This document shows positions 56,053 through 64,000 of a DNA stretch of 64,000 bases, one piece after another; the stretch's first letter is position 1, and each line of letters begins with the position of its first letter. The notes under the pieces are model-generated. The model ran no database searches. It saw nothing but the letters and a program-made list of their open reading frames with translations, and was not told where the DNA came from. Both the position numbers and the translations under genes were made by a program. Location: assembly GCA_029210125.1 (NCBI GenBank), contig JARGPR010000006.1:1-64000 (forward strand), read 5' to 3'. The stretch comes from Pseudomonadales bacterium (GTDB taxonomy: Bacteria > Pseudomonadota > Gammaproteobacteria > Pseudomonadales > JAHRWD01).

Positions 56053-57155
56053 GATCTTTGAATATCGCCTAGAACTTTAGTGATTCTATCGATATCCATT
56101 ATAGATAAATCATGATAACTAGGGAGGTTGATTGATCTATTTGGTATATCCCATGCGTTATGGTTACTCTCGTTTGCTTTAAACATGTCTAACGAACTTA
56201 GGGGCCAGAAGAAAACTCGGGCATCAATATGTTCTTGGGAAAAAGCGTCGATTAACTGTCCCCGAGTTATTCCAGCTTCTTGGTCGAAAACAACAGTAGG
56301 CATCCAAAAGCCATTTATCGTACCCTTTTTTTCTGGATTTAGTTGTAACGGAAGTCCAGAAAGGCCGTTTTTATATAAATTAAATATTGTTCGCTTTTTA
56401 CTAATTAATTCATCAATTCTTTCTAACTGAGCGCAGCCGATAGCTGCTTGAATGTTTGATATTTTGTATTTGAAGCCGATCATGTCAGCCCAGAATTGCT
56501 TACTCTGCACTTGCGCTCGACCATGGTTACTTAAGCTAAGAACATGGTTGTATAAAACAGGGTCATTAGTGACAAACATACCACCTTCACCTGTTGTAAT
56601 AGTTTTGGTTCCGTGGAACGAAAATGTCCCAAACTTGCCAATAGAGCCTGCTCGCTTATCATGGTAAACAGAGCCTACCGCTTCTGCCGCATCTTCGACT
56701 ATAGGAATACCATGTCGCTCACCAATTGCGATCAGTTCATCCATCTCACATAAATTTCCATAGATGTGCACAGCAATAATTGCCTTGGTATTTGGCGTTA
56801 TAGCTTGCTCAACTTGAAAAGGATCTATACACCAAGTATCAGGTAAAATATCGACAAAAATGGGTTTGGCGCCAAGGTGTATAACTGGGGCCACCGTGGC
56901 AACCCAGTTGGTATCAGCTAAAATGACCTCGTCACCAGGACCAATACCTAAAGCGGCCATTCCCATATGCAGTGCGCCGGTGCAACTGGACGTCGCGATC
57001 GCGTATTTGACATTTAAATGTCGTTTAAAGAGGTCCTCAAAGCGGCCTATATACGCATAACAATGCTCACCCCAGCCATTGCGGGCCGCGTCTGTAGCAT
57101 ATTCGACCTCTTTCTCCGTGATAGATGGTTTCGTGTAGTAAATTTTAGACTTCAC
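56049..57155 (-). CDS. DegT/DnrJ/EryC1 sugar aminotransferase
   Basis: 368 aa, GTG start in a GTGA overlap with the methyltransferase. PLP enzyme: internal aldimine Lys K184 in FHGTKTITTGEGG, D155 in VEDAAEAVGS, N-terminal W28-G-E. Closest in character to perosamine-type 4-aminotransferases, which act on 4-keto-6-deoxy nucleotide sugars. Fits as the step after RfbG, or on a parallel keto sugar. Confidence 0.88.
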   Translation of the reverse strand: MKSKIYYTKPSITEKEVEYATDAARNGWGEHCYAYIGRFEDLFKRHLNVKYAIATSSCTGALHMGMAALGIGPGDEVILADTNWVATVAPVIHLGAKPIFVDILPDTWCIDPFQVEQAITPNTKAIIAVHIYGNLCEMDELIAIGERHGIPIVEDAAEAVGSVYHDKRAGSIGKFGTFSFHGTKTITTGEGGMFVTNDPVLYNHVLSLSNHGRAQVQSKQFWADMIGFKYKISNIQAAIGCAQLERIDELISKKRTIFNLYKNGLSGLPLQLNPEKKGTINGFWMPTVVFDQEAGITRGQLIDAFSQEHIDARVFFWPLSSLDMFKANESNHNAWDIPNRSINLPSYHDLSIMDIDRITKVLGDIQRS

Positions 57156-58378
57156 AATATGTCCAGGTGAGGTGCAATGACAACATACTTTCCGTGCCAG
57201 TCTCGAATGTATGTCAACTGTTTCATGACTTCGCTTTTAAGGTTCCACGGTAGAATAACTACATAGTCAGGTTTATCCGCTCGTAAGTAATCTTCGTTCA
57301 CAATCGGTATTCGACTTCCAGGCATGTATTTCCCTTGCTTCACTGGGTTCTTATCCACCACAAAAGAAATGAGGTCAGGGCGCACACCGCAAAAATTTAG
57401 CATGGTATTGCCTTTTGCTGCAGCGCCATATGCGGCAATTTTTTTTCCTTTGCGTTTGGCATCGAGCAGAAAGGAAAGGAACTCAATTTTGATCTGTTCA
57501 GCCTTTTTTTGGAATCCTTGATAAAAATATAAGGTATCTATCCCTGCAACTTTCTCACACTTTTGTAAGGTAGAAATATTTTTACTGATTCGGTGTTGTC
57601 CTGTAAGACTATGTTGTGCATAGATACGTAAACTACCTCCGTGGGTTGGTAGCTCTTCTGCATCAAAAATCGTCAGGCCATTATCTTCAAAAATTCTATG
57701 AACGGCTATCAAAGAAAGATACGAGTAATGTTCGTGATAGATCGTATCGAATTGATTTTTATTTACTAAGTTGAGGAGGTGAGGGAACTCGAATGTAGCC
57801 ACTCCATTGGATTTAAGTAGAATAGAAAACCCTTTTACAAAATCATTGATATCTGGCACATGGGCAAGTACGTTGTTGGCGACTATGAGGTCGGCTTTTT
57901 GCCCTTGCTTTGCAAGCTCCTCAGCTTTCTTTACACTAAAAAAATCTTCAATGATTTTGATGCCTTTCTTTTTAGCAGCTTGTGCTGTGCTATGAGTCGG
58001 CTCGATACCATAGCAGGGGATGCCGTTATTTTTTACGTATTGGAGTAGATAACCATCATTGGCAGCAATCTCTACTATCGTGCTTTTGCTTCCAAGATTA
58101 AAACGAAAAACCATTTGATCCACATAATTTTCCGCATGTTCGAGCCAGGAAGTGGAAAACGAACTGAAATAGGCATAGTCTTCTGAAAACATATCGTCAA
58201 CACCGACAAAGTCCTCGGTCTGAACCAACCAACAATTTTCGCAAACCAGCACCTTAAGGGGGTACCATTTTTCTGGTTCTCTTATGGTTTGTTCTGTCAG
58301 ATAAGAGTTCGATGGCGGCGAGCTTCCAAGGTCTATAAATGTATGGGTAAGCTCTACGCAGCAGTGTCTACACTTCAT
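57152..58378 (-). CDS. SAM-dependent sugar C-methyltransferase (TylCIII/TcaB9-like)
   Basis: 408 aa from the ATG at 58378 (MKCRHC), which makes an ATGA overlap with the upstream epimerase gene; the frame is open to 58462 but inside that gene. N-terminal zinc-binding domain (CRHC, then CENCW), central class I SAM fold (IVEIAANDGYLLQYV, IVANNVLAHVPD) and C-terminal Methyltransf_14 domain (AAYGAAAKGNTMLNF). This architecture is that of NDP-4-keto-6-deoxyhexose 3-C-methyltransferases, so the sugar is probably methyl-branched. Confidence 0.87.
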   Translation of the reverse strand: MKCRHCCVELTHTFIDLGSSPPSNSYLTEQTIREPEKWYPLKVLVCENCWLVQTEDFVGVDDMFSEDYAYFSSFSTSWLEHAENYVDQMVFRFNLGSKSTIVEIAANDGYLLQYVKNNGIPCYGIEPTHSTAQAAKKKGIKIIEDFFSVKKAEELAKQGQKADLIVANNVLAHVPDINDFVKGFSILLKSNGVATFEFPHLLNLVNKNQFDTIYHEHYSYLSLIAVHRIFEDNGLTIFDAEELPTHGGSLRIYAQHSLTGQHRISKNISTLQKCEKVAGIDTLYFYQGFQKKAEQIKIEFLSFLLDAKRKGKKIAAYGAAAKGNTMLNFCGVRPDLISFVVDKNPVKQGKYMPGSRIPIVNEDYLRADKPDYVVILPWNLKSEVMKQLTYIRDWHGKYVVIAPHLDIL

Positions 58379-58941
58379 TTGACTTCGACACCACAGAATT
58401 GAGTATTTAAAAAAGGATGATTGCGATCTCGCTCGGACATATCTGTCGATATAAGTGGCCACTCGATGGCAAGTCGCGGGTCGAACGCATTAAGTCCAGC
58501 TTCTGCTTCTGGTTTGTATTGGCCTGAATGTAGATAAAACATTTGGCACTGATCTGTCAGTGCTTGAAAACCGTGTGCAAAACCGTCGGGAATGTAGAGA
58601 CTGGACTGATTTTTTTGACTAAGTACTTCCGCGTGCCAATGTAAAAAGGTATCGGAATGACGTCGGATATCAATGGCAACATCAAGAACTTCTCCTTGAA
58701 TACAGGTTACGATCTTGGTTTCGGTATGGGGTGTTGTTTGAAAGTGCATGCCACGTATCGCACCCTTTTGTTTGGTTAGTGTGTGATTTATTTGTGATAT
58801 GGGCTGGTAGAGGCCAACCTCCTGAAATTCCTCGGCGCAAAAAAAACGGGAGAAATAGCCTCGGTGGTCTGAAATTGGTTTTCGCTCGACTCGAAATAGG
58901 CCTGGTAGCGTAGTTTCCCGAAAGTTGAAACGCTGGCTCAT
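58375..58941 (-). CDS. RfbC/RmlC-like NDP-4-keto-6-deoxyhexose epimerase
   Basis: 188 aa cupin. RGMHFQ carries the catalytic His of RmlC, and PDGFAHGFQ and the Tyr-containing YLHSGQY segments are conserved. Usually acts on dTDP-4-keto-6-deoxyglucose, but with rfbF and rfbG before it the substrate here is probably CDP-linked. No rmlA, rmlB or rmlD in the window. ATGA overlaps on both sides. Confidence 0.88.
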   Translation of the reverse strand: MSQRFNFRETTLPGLFRVERKPISDHRGYFSRFFCAEEFQEVGLYQPISQINHTLTKQKGAIRGMHFQTTPHTETKIVTCIQGEVLDVAIDIRRHSDTFLHWHAEVLSQKNQSSLYIPDGFAHGFQALTDQCQMFYLHSGQYKPEAEAGLNAFDPRLAIEWPLISTDMSERDRNHPFLNTQFCGVEVK

Positions 58942-60008
58942 CTTGAAATATGTTCCTGTTGATAGGCTTCAATTTGGTCTAACGTCACCTGATGAGTATC
59001 GCCGTGCTTATGCCATACTTTATACCAAAGAACTGTCTTTTCTAGCGCGGATTTAAGGTTCCAAACCGGTGCCCAATTAAGCGATGTTTCTGCTTTTGAG
59101 CAATCTAGCTTGAGGACTAGTGCTTCGTGTGGATGTTCTGTCGCATCTTGTTGCCAGCGCGCATTATCACCCCAGGCTTTTACCATAATATTTGCCAAGG
59201 CTGAGACATCTTGGGTATCTTCATTTGTCGGCCCAAAATTCCAGCTTTCTTCAAAGCTATGAGGTTGATTGATAAGTTGTTGGCAGAGCAGAAGGTAGCC
59301 TGCCAATGGTTCCAATACATGTTGCCACGGGCGAACCGCCATTGGGTTACGGATCAATAGGGGTTTATTATCCATAAATGCACGCATTGCATCGGGAACA
59401 ATACGATCTGCGGCCCAGTCACCGCCGCCTATAACATTACCTGCCCGTGCGGTAGCTAAAGCTATGCCTGCTTGTTGGAAAAATGATCTTCGATAGGCTG
59501 AAGATATTAGCTCCGCACACCCCTTGCTGCTACTGTATGGGTCATGCCCTCCCATAGGTTCATTTTCCTGATACCCCTCGGCCTTTTCGATATTTTCATA
59601 GCATTTATCGGTTGTGATATTTAGTACTGCTCTGACACTTGGGGTATTACGAACAGCTTCGAACAGGTTTACTGTTCCCATTACGTTGGTACCGTAGGTC
59701 TCAACTGGATTTGCATACGACTCGCGAACCAACGATTGGGCTGCCATATGGATGACGATCTCTGGCTCAATTTCTTGCATCGATTTGGTGAGGGTTGCCA
59801 GATCGCGTATATCTGCGCAAACACTGTGGTTTAACGACTGTTCAACTGCGGCAGAATTATATATCGATTGCTCAGTGGCGGGCGCTAAGGCGTAGCCTGT
59901 TACATCAGCACCGAGCTTGTTCAACCATAGAGATAGCCAGCTTCCCTTGAACCCGGTATGCCCGGTCAAGAAAATCTTTCGCCCAAGCCAGAAATTCGGG
60001 TCTATCAC
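58938..60008 (-). CDS. rfbG: CDP-glucose 4,6-dehydratase
   Basis: 356 aa from GTG at 60008, which overlaps the rfbF stop as GTGA and gives the normal N-terminus ([22 protein letters not shown]); an ATG at 60041 lies inside rfbF. Extended SDR with the [11 protein letters not shown] motif, catalytic Thr in NITTDKCY and Tyr-x3-Lys in YSSSKGC. Produces CDP-4-keto-6-deoxyglucose, the entry to CDP-linked deoxysugars. Confidence 0.93.
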   Translation of the reverse strand: MIDPNFWLGRKIFLTGHTGFKGSWLSLWLNKLGADVTGYALAPATEQSIYNSAAVEQSLNHSVCADIRDLATLTKSMQEIEPEIVIHMAAQSLVRESYANPVETYGTNVMGTVNLFEAVRNTPSVRAVLNITTDKCYENIEKAEGYQENEPMGGHDPYSSSKGCAELISSAYRRSFFQQAGIALATARAGNVIGGGDWAADRIVPDAMRAFMDNKPLLIRNPMAVRPWQHVLEPLAGYLLLCQQLINQPHSFEESWNFGPTNEDTQDVSALANIMVKAWGDNARWQQDATEHPHEALVLKLDCSKAETSLNWAPVWNLKSALEKTVLWYKVWHKHGDTHQVTLDQIEAYQQEHISR

Positions 60009-60778
60009 CAAGTTTTCCACGGTGCCCGGCCGCTTAGCCACAGCTCGTTTAGCAGGTTTTTGTCACGTAGTGTGTCCATGGGCTGCCAGAAGCCGTAGTG
60101 CTTATGTGCTGCTAATTCTCCATCCGAAGCAAGGCTGGTTAGTGGCTCGCCCTCCCAGCTCGTCGTGTCGTCAGCTATACGTGAAATTACTTTTGGCGAT
60201 AGGACGAAATATCCACCATTGATCCAGCTGTTGTCACCCTCGGGTTTTTCCTGGAAAGATTCAACTGCATTGTCATTACTGATTGTCAGGGCACCATACC
60301 GCCCGGGGGGGCGGGTTGCGGTCAGCGTTGCCTGCTTGCCATGAGACTTGTGGAATTCAATCAATTTTGTAATGTTTATATCACTGACACCATCGCCATA
60401 AGTGAAACAAAATGCTTCTTCATCTTTAAGGTGTTCGTATACCCGCTTGAGACGGCCTCCGGTCATACTATTTTCCCCTGTGTCTAGCACGGTGACAGTC
60501 CACGGCTCCGCATGATTATTATGGATTTTTGTATGGTTGGTTTTCATGGAGAATGTGACATCGGACATGTGTAGAAAATAGTTAGCGAAGTACTCCTTAA
60601 TTAGATAACCTTTATAGCCGCAACATATGATGAAGTCATTTACACCGTGCGCAGAGTACGATTTCATTATATGCCAAAGAATCGGTTTGTGACCTATTTC
60701 GACCATGGGCTTTGGTTTTAGGTGGGTTTCTTCGCTTAGGCGGGTTCCTAAACCGCCTGCTAATATTACCGCTTTCAT
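60005..60778 (-). CDS. rfbF: glucose-1-phosphate cytidylyltransferase
   Basis: 257 aa, full length. Makes CDP-glucose from CTP and glucose 1-phosphate. Nucleotide-binding [11 protein letters not shown], then KPMVEIG and GDGVSDINI for the metal and sugar sites, and LDTG. First gene of the overlapping seven-gene block; its leader holds six 9-nt tandem repeats ending 14 nt before the ATG. Confidence 0.95.
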   Translation of the reverse strand: MKAVILAGGLGTRLSEETHLKPKPMVEIGHKPILWHIMKSYSAHGVNDFIICCGYKGYLIKEYFANYFLHMSDVTFSMKTNHTKIHNNHAEPWTVTVLDTGENSMTGGRLKRVYEHLKDEEAFCFTYGDGVSDINITKLIEFHKSHGKQATLTATRPPGRYGALTISNDNAVESFQEKPEGDNSWINGGYFVLSPKVISRIADDTTSWEGEPLTSLASDGELAAHKHYGFWQPMDTLRDKNLLNELWLSGRAPWKTW

Positions 60779-60791
60779 ATTTTGTTACTCT

Positions 60792-60845
60792 TAATGCTAC
60801 TAATGCTACTAATGCTACTAATGCTACTAATGCTACTAATGCTAC
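60792..60845. repeat. six perfect 9-nt tandem repeats in the rfbF leader
   Basis: Six uninterrupted copies of TAATGCTAC (GTAGCATTA on the coding strand) from 60792 to 60845, 14-67 nt upstream of the rfbF ATG. Perfect short tandem arrays change copy number by slippage, so promoter spacing or leader length of the polysaccharide operon could vary between cells. In reverse orientation the unit contains GTAGCAT, a partial resemblance to the ops/RfaH element; I do not claim that function. Confidence 0.9.
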
Positions 60846-60896
60846 TAGTTTTTGTCTGAGAGGCTAAAGCGACCATGTGTTGTGACATTAGGGCGA

Positions 60897-61811
60897 TTAC
60901 TTTTGTTTTTCAATGAGGCATATTTTCGCTAGCAGCCATGCTGATATATCGGCAATGACAATTAGAATACGAAACCCTGCTAGGAGTGCCATAAAGTAAC
61001 CTAAAGAAAGGTTGGAGCTTATTAAGTGCGCTGCCATATATTCTGAGACGCCCAAACCCTGGGGAGCGAACAGCGTAATGTACCCAACTCCCCACGAAAA
61101 AATATAGATTCCAGCAATTACTATAGGTGAGTCAGTAAGTTGTAACTCGCTAAATGCACCAATAAAAAAGACAAATGACAGCGCTGCTATCATCCAAAAT
61201 ATAGCAACAAAAGTTATACTTAACCAATAATTCTGAGGTGGAACAGCGTAAGAGTCAGCAAACATTGAACCCGCTAAAATCCTTGGGGCTGCTAGAAGTG
61301 CTAGCATACTAACTAGTGAAGCAGCATATATTCCAATCAATATTATGCTGTGTTCTTGCTGAAATAATATAATTGTGGTTCCTCCGAGGGCTAAGGTGAC
61401 CGAGGCGACTACGATTGCCTCTAACAAAAAATAAAATGCAAGTTGCCGTCCATTTAATCCTCTGTATTTATAGTCAGCGCCCCTCGCAACTGTGTGCCAT
61501 ACGCCTCCAGGGATATACTTTGCGGGTAGTCTGTTGGTATGAATCAGTAGTAACTCTTTGTAAGGTATTGCTATATTCCAACCGCGAAATATTAATAGTG
61601 TAAAAATTGGAGAAAATAGCTGAAGAAAAATCCATAGCAATAGACTAGCGATAATAAATTCAATATTTGCGCTGCTAAATAAGCTTGTTAACTGCTCTTT
61701 AGCCTGCCAGGAAAAGAAAACCAAAAAAGCTAAAGCGATAGGTGTAAAAAGTATCTTGCTAGCGTTTACTATTGATTTGGTGGCCTTCACAAAGGTAGTT
61801 GAAGATATCAA
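60897..61811 (-). CDS. lysylphosphatidylglycerol-synthase-TM-like (UPF0104) membrane protein
   Basis: 304 aa, about eight membrane segments. The segment RLPAKYIPGGVWHTVARGADY is the hallmark of the LPG_synthase_TM/UPF0104 family, whose members flip or modify lipid-linked substrates; there is no aminoacyl-transferase domain. In a polysaccharide cluster it may help export a lipid-linked sugar (inference). Low GC and AT-rich codons compared with core genes suggest a transferred region. 86 nt separate it from the repeat-bearing rfbF leader region boundary. Confidence 0.75.
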   Translation of the reverse strand: MISSTTFVKATKSIVNASKILFTPIALAFLVFFSWQAKEQLTSLFSSANIEFIIASLLLWIFLQLFSPIFTLLIFRGWNIAIPYKELLLIHTNRLPAKYIPGGVWHTVARGADYKYRGLNGRQLAFYFLLEAIVVASVTLALGGTTIILFQQEHSIILIGIYAASLVSMLALLAAPRILAGSMFADSYAVPPQNYWLSITFVAIFWMIAALSFVFFIGAFSELQLTDSPIVIAGIYIFSWGVGYITLFAPQGLGVSEYMAAHLISSNLSLGYFMALLAGFRILIVIADISAWLLAKICLIEKQK

Positions 61812-61909
61812 AGTACGCTCACTAAAACTGTTCTATCCACCAGGCGCTGGGTTAGTATCATAAATTCGTTAATAGCCAGTCTAGACAGGGTAATCTGGGT
61901 GTATTATTG

Positions 61910-62776
61910 TCATTGTCTTTTGCTCTTGCCAGAAAAATAGCGGGTAATGAAAGAAGGAAGCAGTAAAAATAATAACGATATTTTAGAGAATGCTGGCAAC
62001 TTAGCATTGAATACGACTTTGGTTATTTCAAGTGGTAATCTGACCAAAGGAAAAGCACGGGAGAAAATAGAACGAGTAAACCCCTGTTCGACGCTTTTAT
62101 AACGTTTTAGTTTGTCGTCATGCGTGCTCTCAGTGCGGAACTCTCGTCGGCTCCAATGAGCTTCTACAGCATGTACAAAATCACCCAATAGCGCCAAGCG
62201 GGTCAATATAATTAGATCGACTCCGACGGTATTAGTGATAGGGTCACTCTTAAGGAATTCAGTACGTATCAAGCCCAATATTGGGTGCATATTTCCCCAA
62301 AAAACAACAAAAAAACGTTCTATTGGCCCCATCCCTCTGGTGTCTATCCAACCATACTCTCGGCCAAAAATGGTGCCATTCGCATTAATCCATTTCGAGG
62401 ATCCGAACGCGATAGCTGCATTTTTTCTGGGTTCCAGCATTTTCACGCACTCACTAAGGTAGTTGGCGGACCACAGGTCATGTCCTGCTGCCCACATGAA
62501 ATACTTACCTGTCGCTTGTTCCAGCACATATTTAAAATTAGGTGAGGCACCTATATTTTCTTCAAAGCGATTGTAAGAAATCCACTCATATTTTTCTTCA
62601 AATTCTTTGCAAATCTTACTAGTCCCGTCTGTTGAGCAGTTATCGGAAATAATAAGTTCTATATTGCCATATGTTTGATTGACCAACGATTCAAGGGATT
62701 CTCGAATAAATTGTTCTTCATTGAATACGGGGACTCCAATTGAAACAAGAGGATTGGTTGATTTTAAATGAGTCAA
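61910..62776 (-). CDS. GT2-family glycosyltransferase
   Basis: 288 aa. GT-A fold: VSIGVPVFNEEQFIRESLESL, the SDNCSTDGT nucleotide site and AAGHDLW in the place of the DxD metal site. A hydrophobic C-terminal segment (about 255-280) may attach it to the membrane. Cytoplasmic sugar transferase for the surface glycan; donor and acceptor unknown. First gene of the minus-strand cluster in this window. Confidence 0.85.
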   Translation of the reverse strand: MTHLKSTNPLVSIGVPVFNEEQFIRESLESLVNQTYGNIELIISDNCSTDGTSKICKEFEEKYEWISYNRFEENIGASPNFKYVLEQATGKYFMWAAGHDLWSANYLSECVKMLEPRKNAAIAFGSSKWINANGTIFGREYGWIDTRGMGPIERFFVVFWGNMHPILGLIRTEFLKSDPITNTVGVDLIILTRLALLGDFVHAVEAHWSRREFRTESTHDDKLKRYKSVEQGFTRSIFSRAFPLVRLPLEITKVVFNAKLPAFSKISLLFLLLPSFITRYFSGKSKRQ

Positions 62777-63105
62777 GTGTATATCTACGTGCTTACTTAT
62801 TAGGTAAACAGTTGGTTCCTTTTTTCCGTTTGAGGGAGAAGCGAAGTGGAAATGAGGATGTTGGTGTCATATAACTCAGATAATTTTTTGACAGTTGGAA
62901 GTGGGAGCATAGATTGGATTTTTGCTAACTAATTGTACTATAGAGGTAACATTGTAGGCTGGAATAGTTAAATTGACTCGAATAAAATTCGGTGAACTTA
63001 CCCCAGAAATGTGCTGACATAAAAATATAAGACTATTTGGTTGGTGATTGTAGTAATTGTTCTGAAAAGCCGTACCATGCCTTTCTTGTCAAATAAGCTC
63101 AGCAT
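62777..63105. other. 329-nt divergent region between the glycosyltransferase and recQ
   Basis: AT-rich. It should contain the promoter of the polysaccharide cluster (minus) and of recQ (plus). I saw no RNA gene, repeat, ops element or convincing promoter box. Confidence 0.5.
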
Positions 63106-64000
63106 ATGCTGATTACCGCTCAGATCCTCTTGATTGATATATTGCAATTGAAAAGCTGTACAAAAATACTCCAATCCGTTTTTGGTCATGACCAATTTCG
63201 CGGTAATCAGTCGATAATTATAGACCAATTAGTGTCTGGACATGATGTATTGGTATTGATGCCAACCGGTGGGGGTAAAAGCCTGTGCTATCAGATCCCT
63301 GCGCTTGAGCGTGATGGAGTTGGAGTCGTCATTTCTCCATTGATCGCATTGATGCAAGATCAGGTTGATGCGCTTACCCAGCTTGGTGTTCGAGCCGCCT
63401 TTCTAAATTCCAATCTGGATCGTGCGACGCAATATGAAGTGGAGCAACAACTGCGGCAGGGTGAGCTTGATCTGCTGTATGTAGCCCCTGAGCGTCTGAT
63501 TCTACCCAATATGCTGGCATTGTTATCTGATGTTGATATCGCATTGTTTGCAATCGATGAAGCCCATTGTGTATCCCAGTGGGGACATGACTTTCGGGCG
63601 GATTACCTTAAGCTTTCTGTACTAGCTGAACAATTCCCAAATGTACCACGGATTGCACTGACTGCAACGGCGGATGAGCGTACCCGGCAGGAGATGATTC
63701 AGCGGCTTGGTATGCAGAATGCCTCGGTTTATATCAGTAGTTTTGATCGACCAAACATTCGTTATCAGGTGACTGAGAAGCAAAATCCGCGGCAGCAGTT
63801 GTTACGATTTATCCGGCTTTTTCACGCTGAAGATGCGGGTATTGTTTATTGCCTGTCCCGTAAAAAAGTGGATGACACCTCAGCCTGGCTGGCTGATCAG
63901 GGGTTTAACGCGCTGCCGTATCACGCCGGCTTGTCAGCGGAAGTTAGACAGCAGCATCAACGACGGTTTTTACAGGAAGAAGCTGTGATTATGGTGGCCA
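63106..64000 (+). CDS. recQ: ATP-dependent DNA helicase RecQ (5' part, runs off the window)
   Basis: 298 codons seen; the gene continues beyond the window. Start at the ATG at 63106, the first Met after an in-frame stop at 63094; it lacks a strong ribosome-binding site, and downstream TTG codons are possible. Motif 0 FGHDQFRGNQ, Walker A MPTGGGKS, DEAH in AIDEAHCVSQWGHDFRADY, and TATAD (motif III). The SSF-binding helicase core is intact so far. Involved in recombination and fork repair. Confidence 0.93.
   Translation, partial: MLITAQILLIDILQLKSCTKILQSVFGHDQFRGNQSIIIDQLVSGHDVLVLMPTGGGKSLCYQIPALERDGVGVVISPLIALMQDQVDALTQLGVRAAFLNSNLDRATQYEVEQQLRQGELDLLYVAPERLILPNMLALLSDVDIALFAIDEAHCVSQWGHDFRADYLKLSVLAEQFPNVPRIALTATADERTRQEMIQRLGMQNASVYISSFDRPNIRYQVTEKQNPRQQLLRFIRLFHAEDAGIVYCLSRKKVDDTSAWLADQGFNALPYHAGLSAEVRQQHQRRFLQEEAVIMVA

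Noticed and set aside
60792-60845. 9-nt tandem array considered as a CRISPR array
   Set aside because: Repeats are directly adjacent, 9 nt long, with no spacers and no cas genes nearby.
60792-60845. GTAGCATTA repeat considered as ops/RfaH elements
   Set aside because: Only a short partial match to the ops core and it is repeated six times, unlike a functional single ops site.
62998-63228. 76-codon minus-strand frame over the recQ start
   Set aside because: It overlaps the clearly conserved RecQ N-terminus on the plus strand and shows no family features.

Overview
The window looks like a chromosomal segment of a gammaproteobacterium, probably marine and from the Pseudomonas/Cellvibrio/Spongiibacter side of the class. 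The evidence is gene order: ubiE-ubiJ-ubiB ... hisE-tatABC, recX-alaS-lysC-csrA-tRNA-Ser, uvrC-pgsA-tRNA-Cys-tRNA-Leu, lpxC-dciA-M23 peptidase-secA-argJ-mutT, and pilA facing pilB-pilC-pilD-coaE-yacG are all arrangements known from that group. The species-level placement is inference. No rRNA, CRISPR array, insertion sequence or phage gene was seen.

Region by region. 1-8.2 kb: an HD-domain protein of the PhnZ/MIOX type, the RNA helicase rhlE, folE, an Smr-domain protein, aroC, then a LysR regulator divergent from leuC-leuD. 8.2-14.8 kb: one long minus-strand run ubiE-ubiJ-ubiB-DUF3422-hisE-tatA-tatB-tatC (ubiquinone synthesis, one histidine step, twin-arginine export). 14.9-21.7 kb: an MscS channel, a TIGR03084 metal-binding protein, two paralogous thiolase-fold/DUF35 pairs and an SDR dehydrogenase, which together suggest acyl-CoA or steroid side-chain metabolism. 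A candidate small RNA sits inside this block. 22-32.4 kb: yheS, DUF2244, recX, alaS, lysC, csrA, tRNA-Ser(GCU), hrpB. 32.6-37.6 kb: tRNA-Leu(UAA), tRNA-Cys(GCA), pgsA, uvrC, htpG. 37.7-46.4 kb: lpxC, dciA, an M23 peptidase, secA, argJ, a Nudix/TMP-synthase fusion, yacG, coaE.

46.4-54.6 kb is a type IV pilus locus: pilD, pilC and pilB on the minus strand and pilA on the plus strand behind a near-perfect sigma-54 promoter and a long GGA-rich leader. Directly after pilA come a TMTC-like GT-C membrane protein with TPRs and a DPM1/GtrB-like glycosyltransferase. My reading is that these two form a compact pilin (or surface protein) O-glycosylation pair.

54.6-62.8 kb is a minus-strand surface-polysaccharide cluster. 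Seven genes (rfbF, rfbG, an RfbC-like epimerase, a C-methyltransferase, a DegT aminotransferase, a NeuD-like acyltransferase, a CmcI-like enzyme) are joined by six successive 4-nt stop/start overlaps. They predict a CDP-linked, probably C-methyl-branched 6-deoxy sugar. Six copies of a 9-nt repeat lie just upstream of rfbF. A flippase-like membrane protein and a GT2 transferase precede it. The window ends inside recQ.

Most promising for new biology: the TMTC/DPM1 pair behind pilA, the orphan three-hairpin RNA near 20.8 kb, the 9-nt tandem array before rfbF, the Tyr-for-His swap between the two thiolase-fold paralogues, and the double inverted repeat in front of lpxC.
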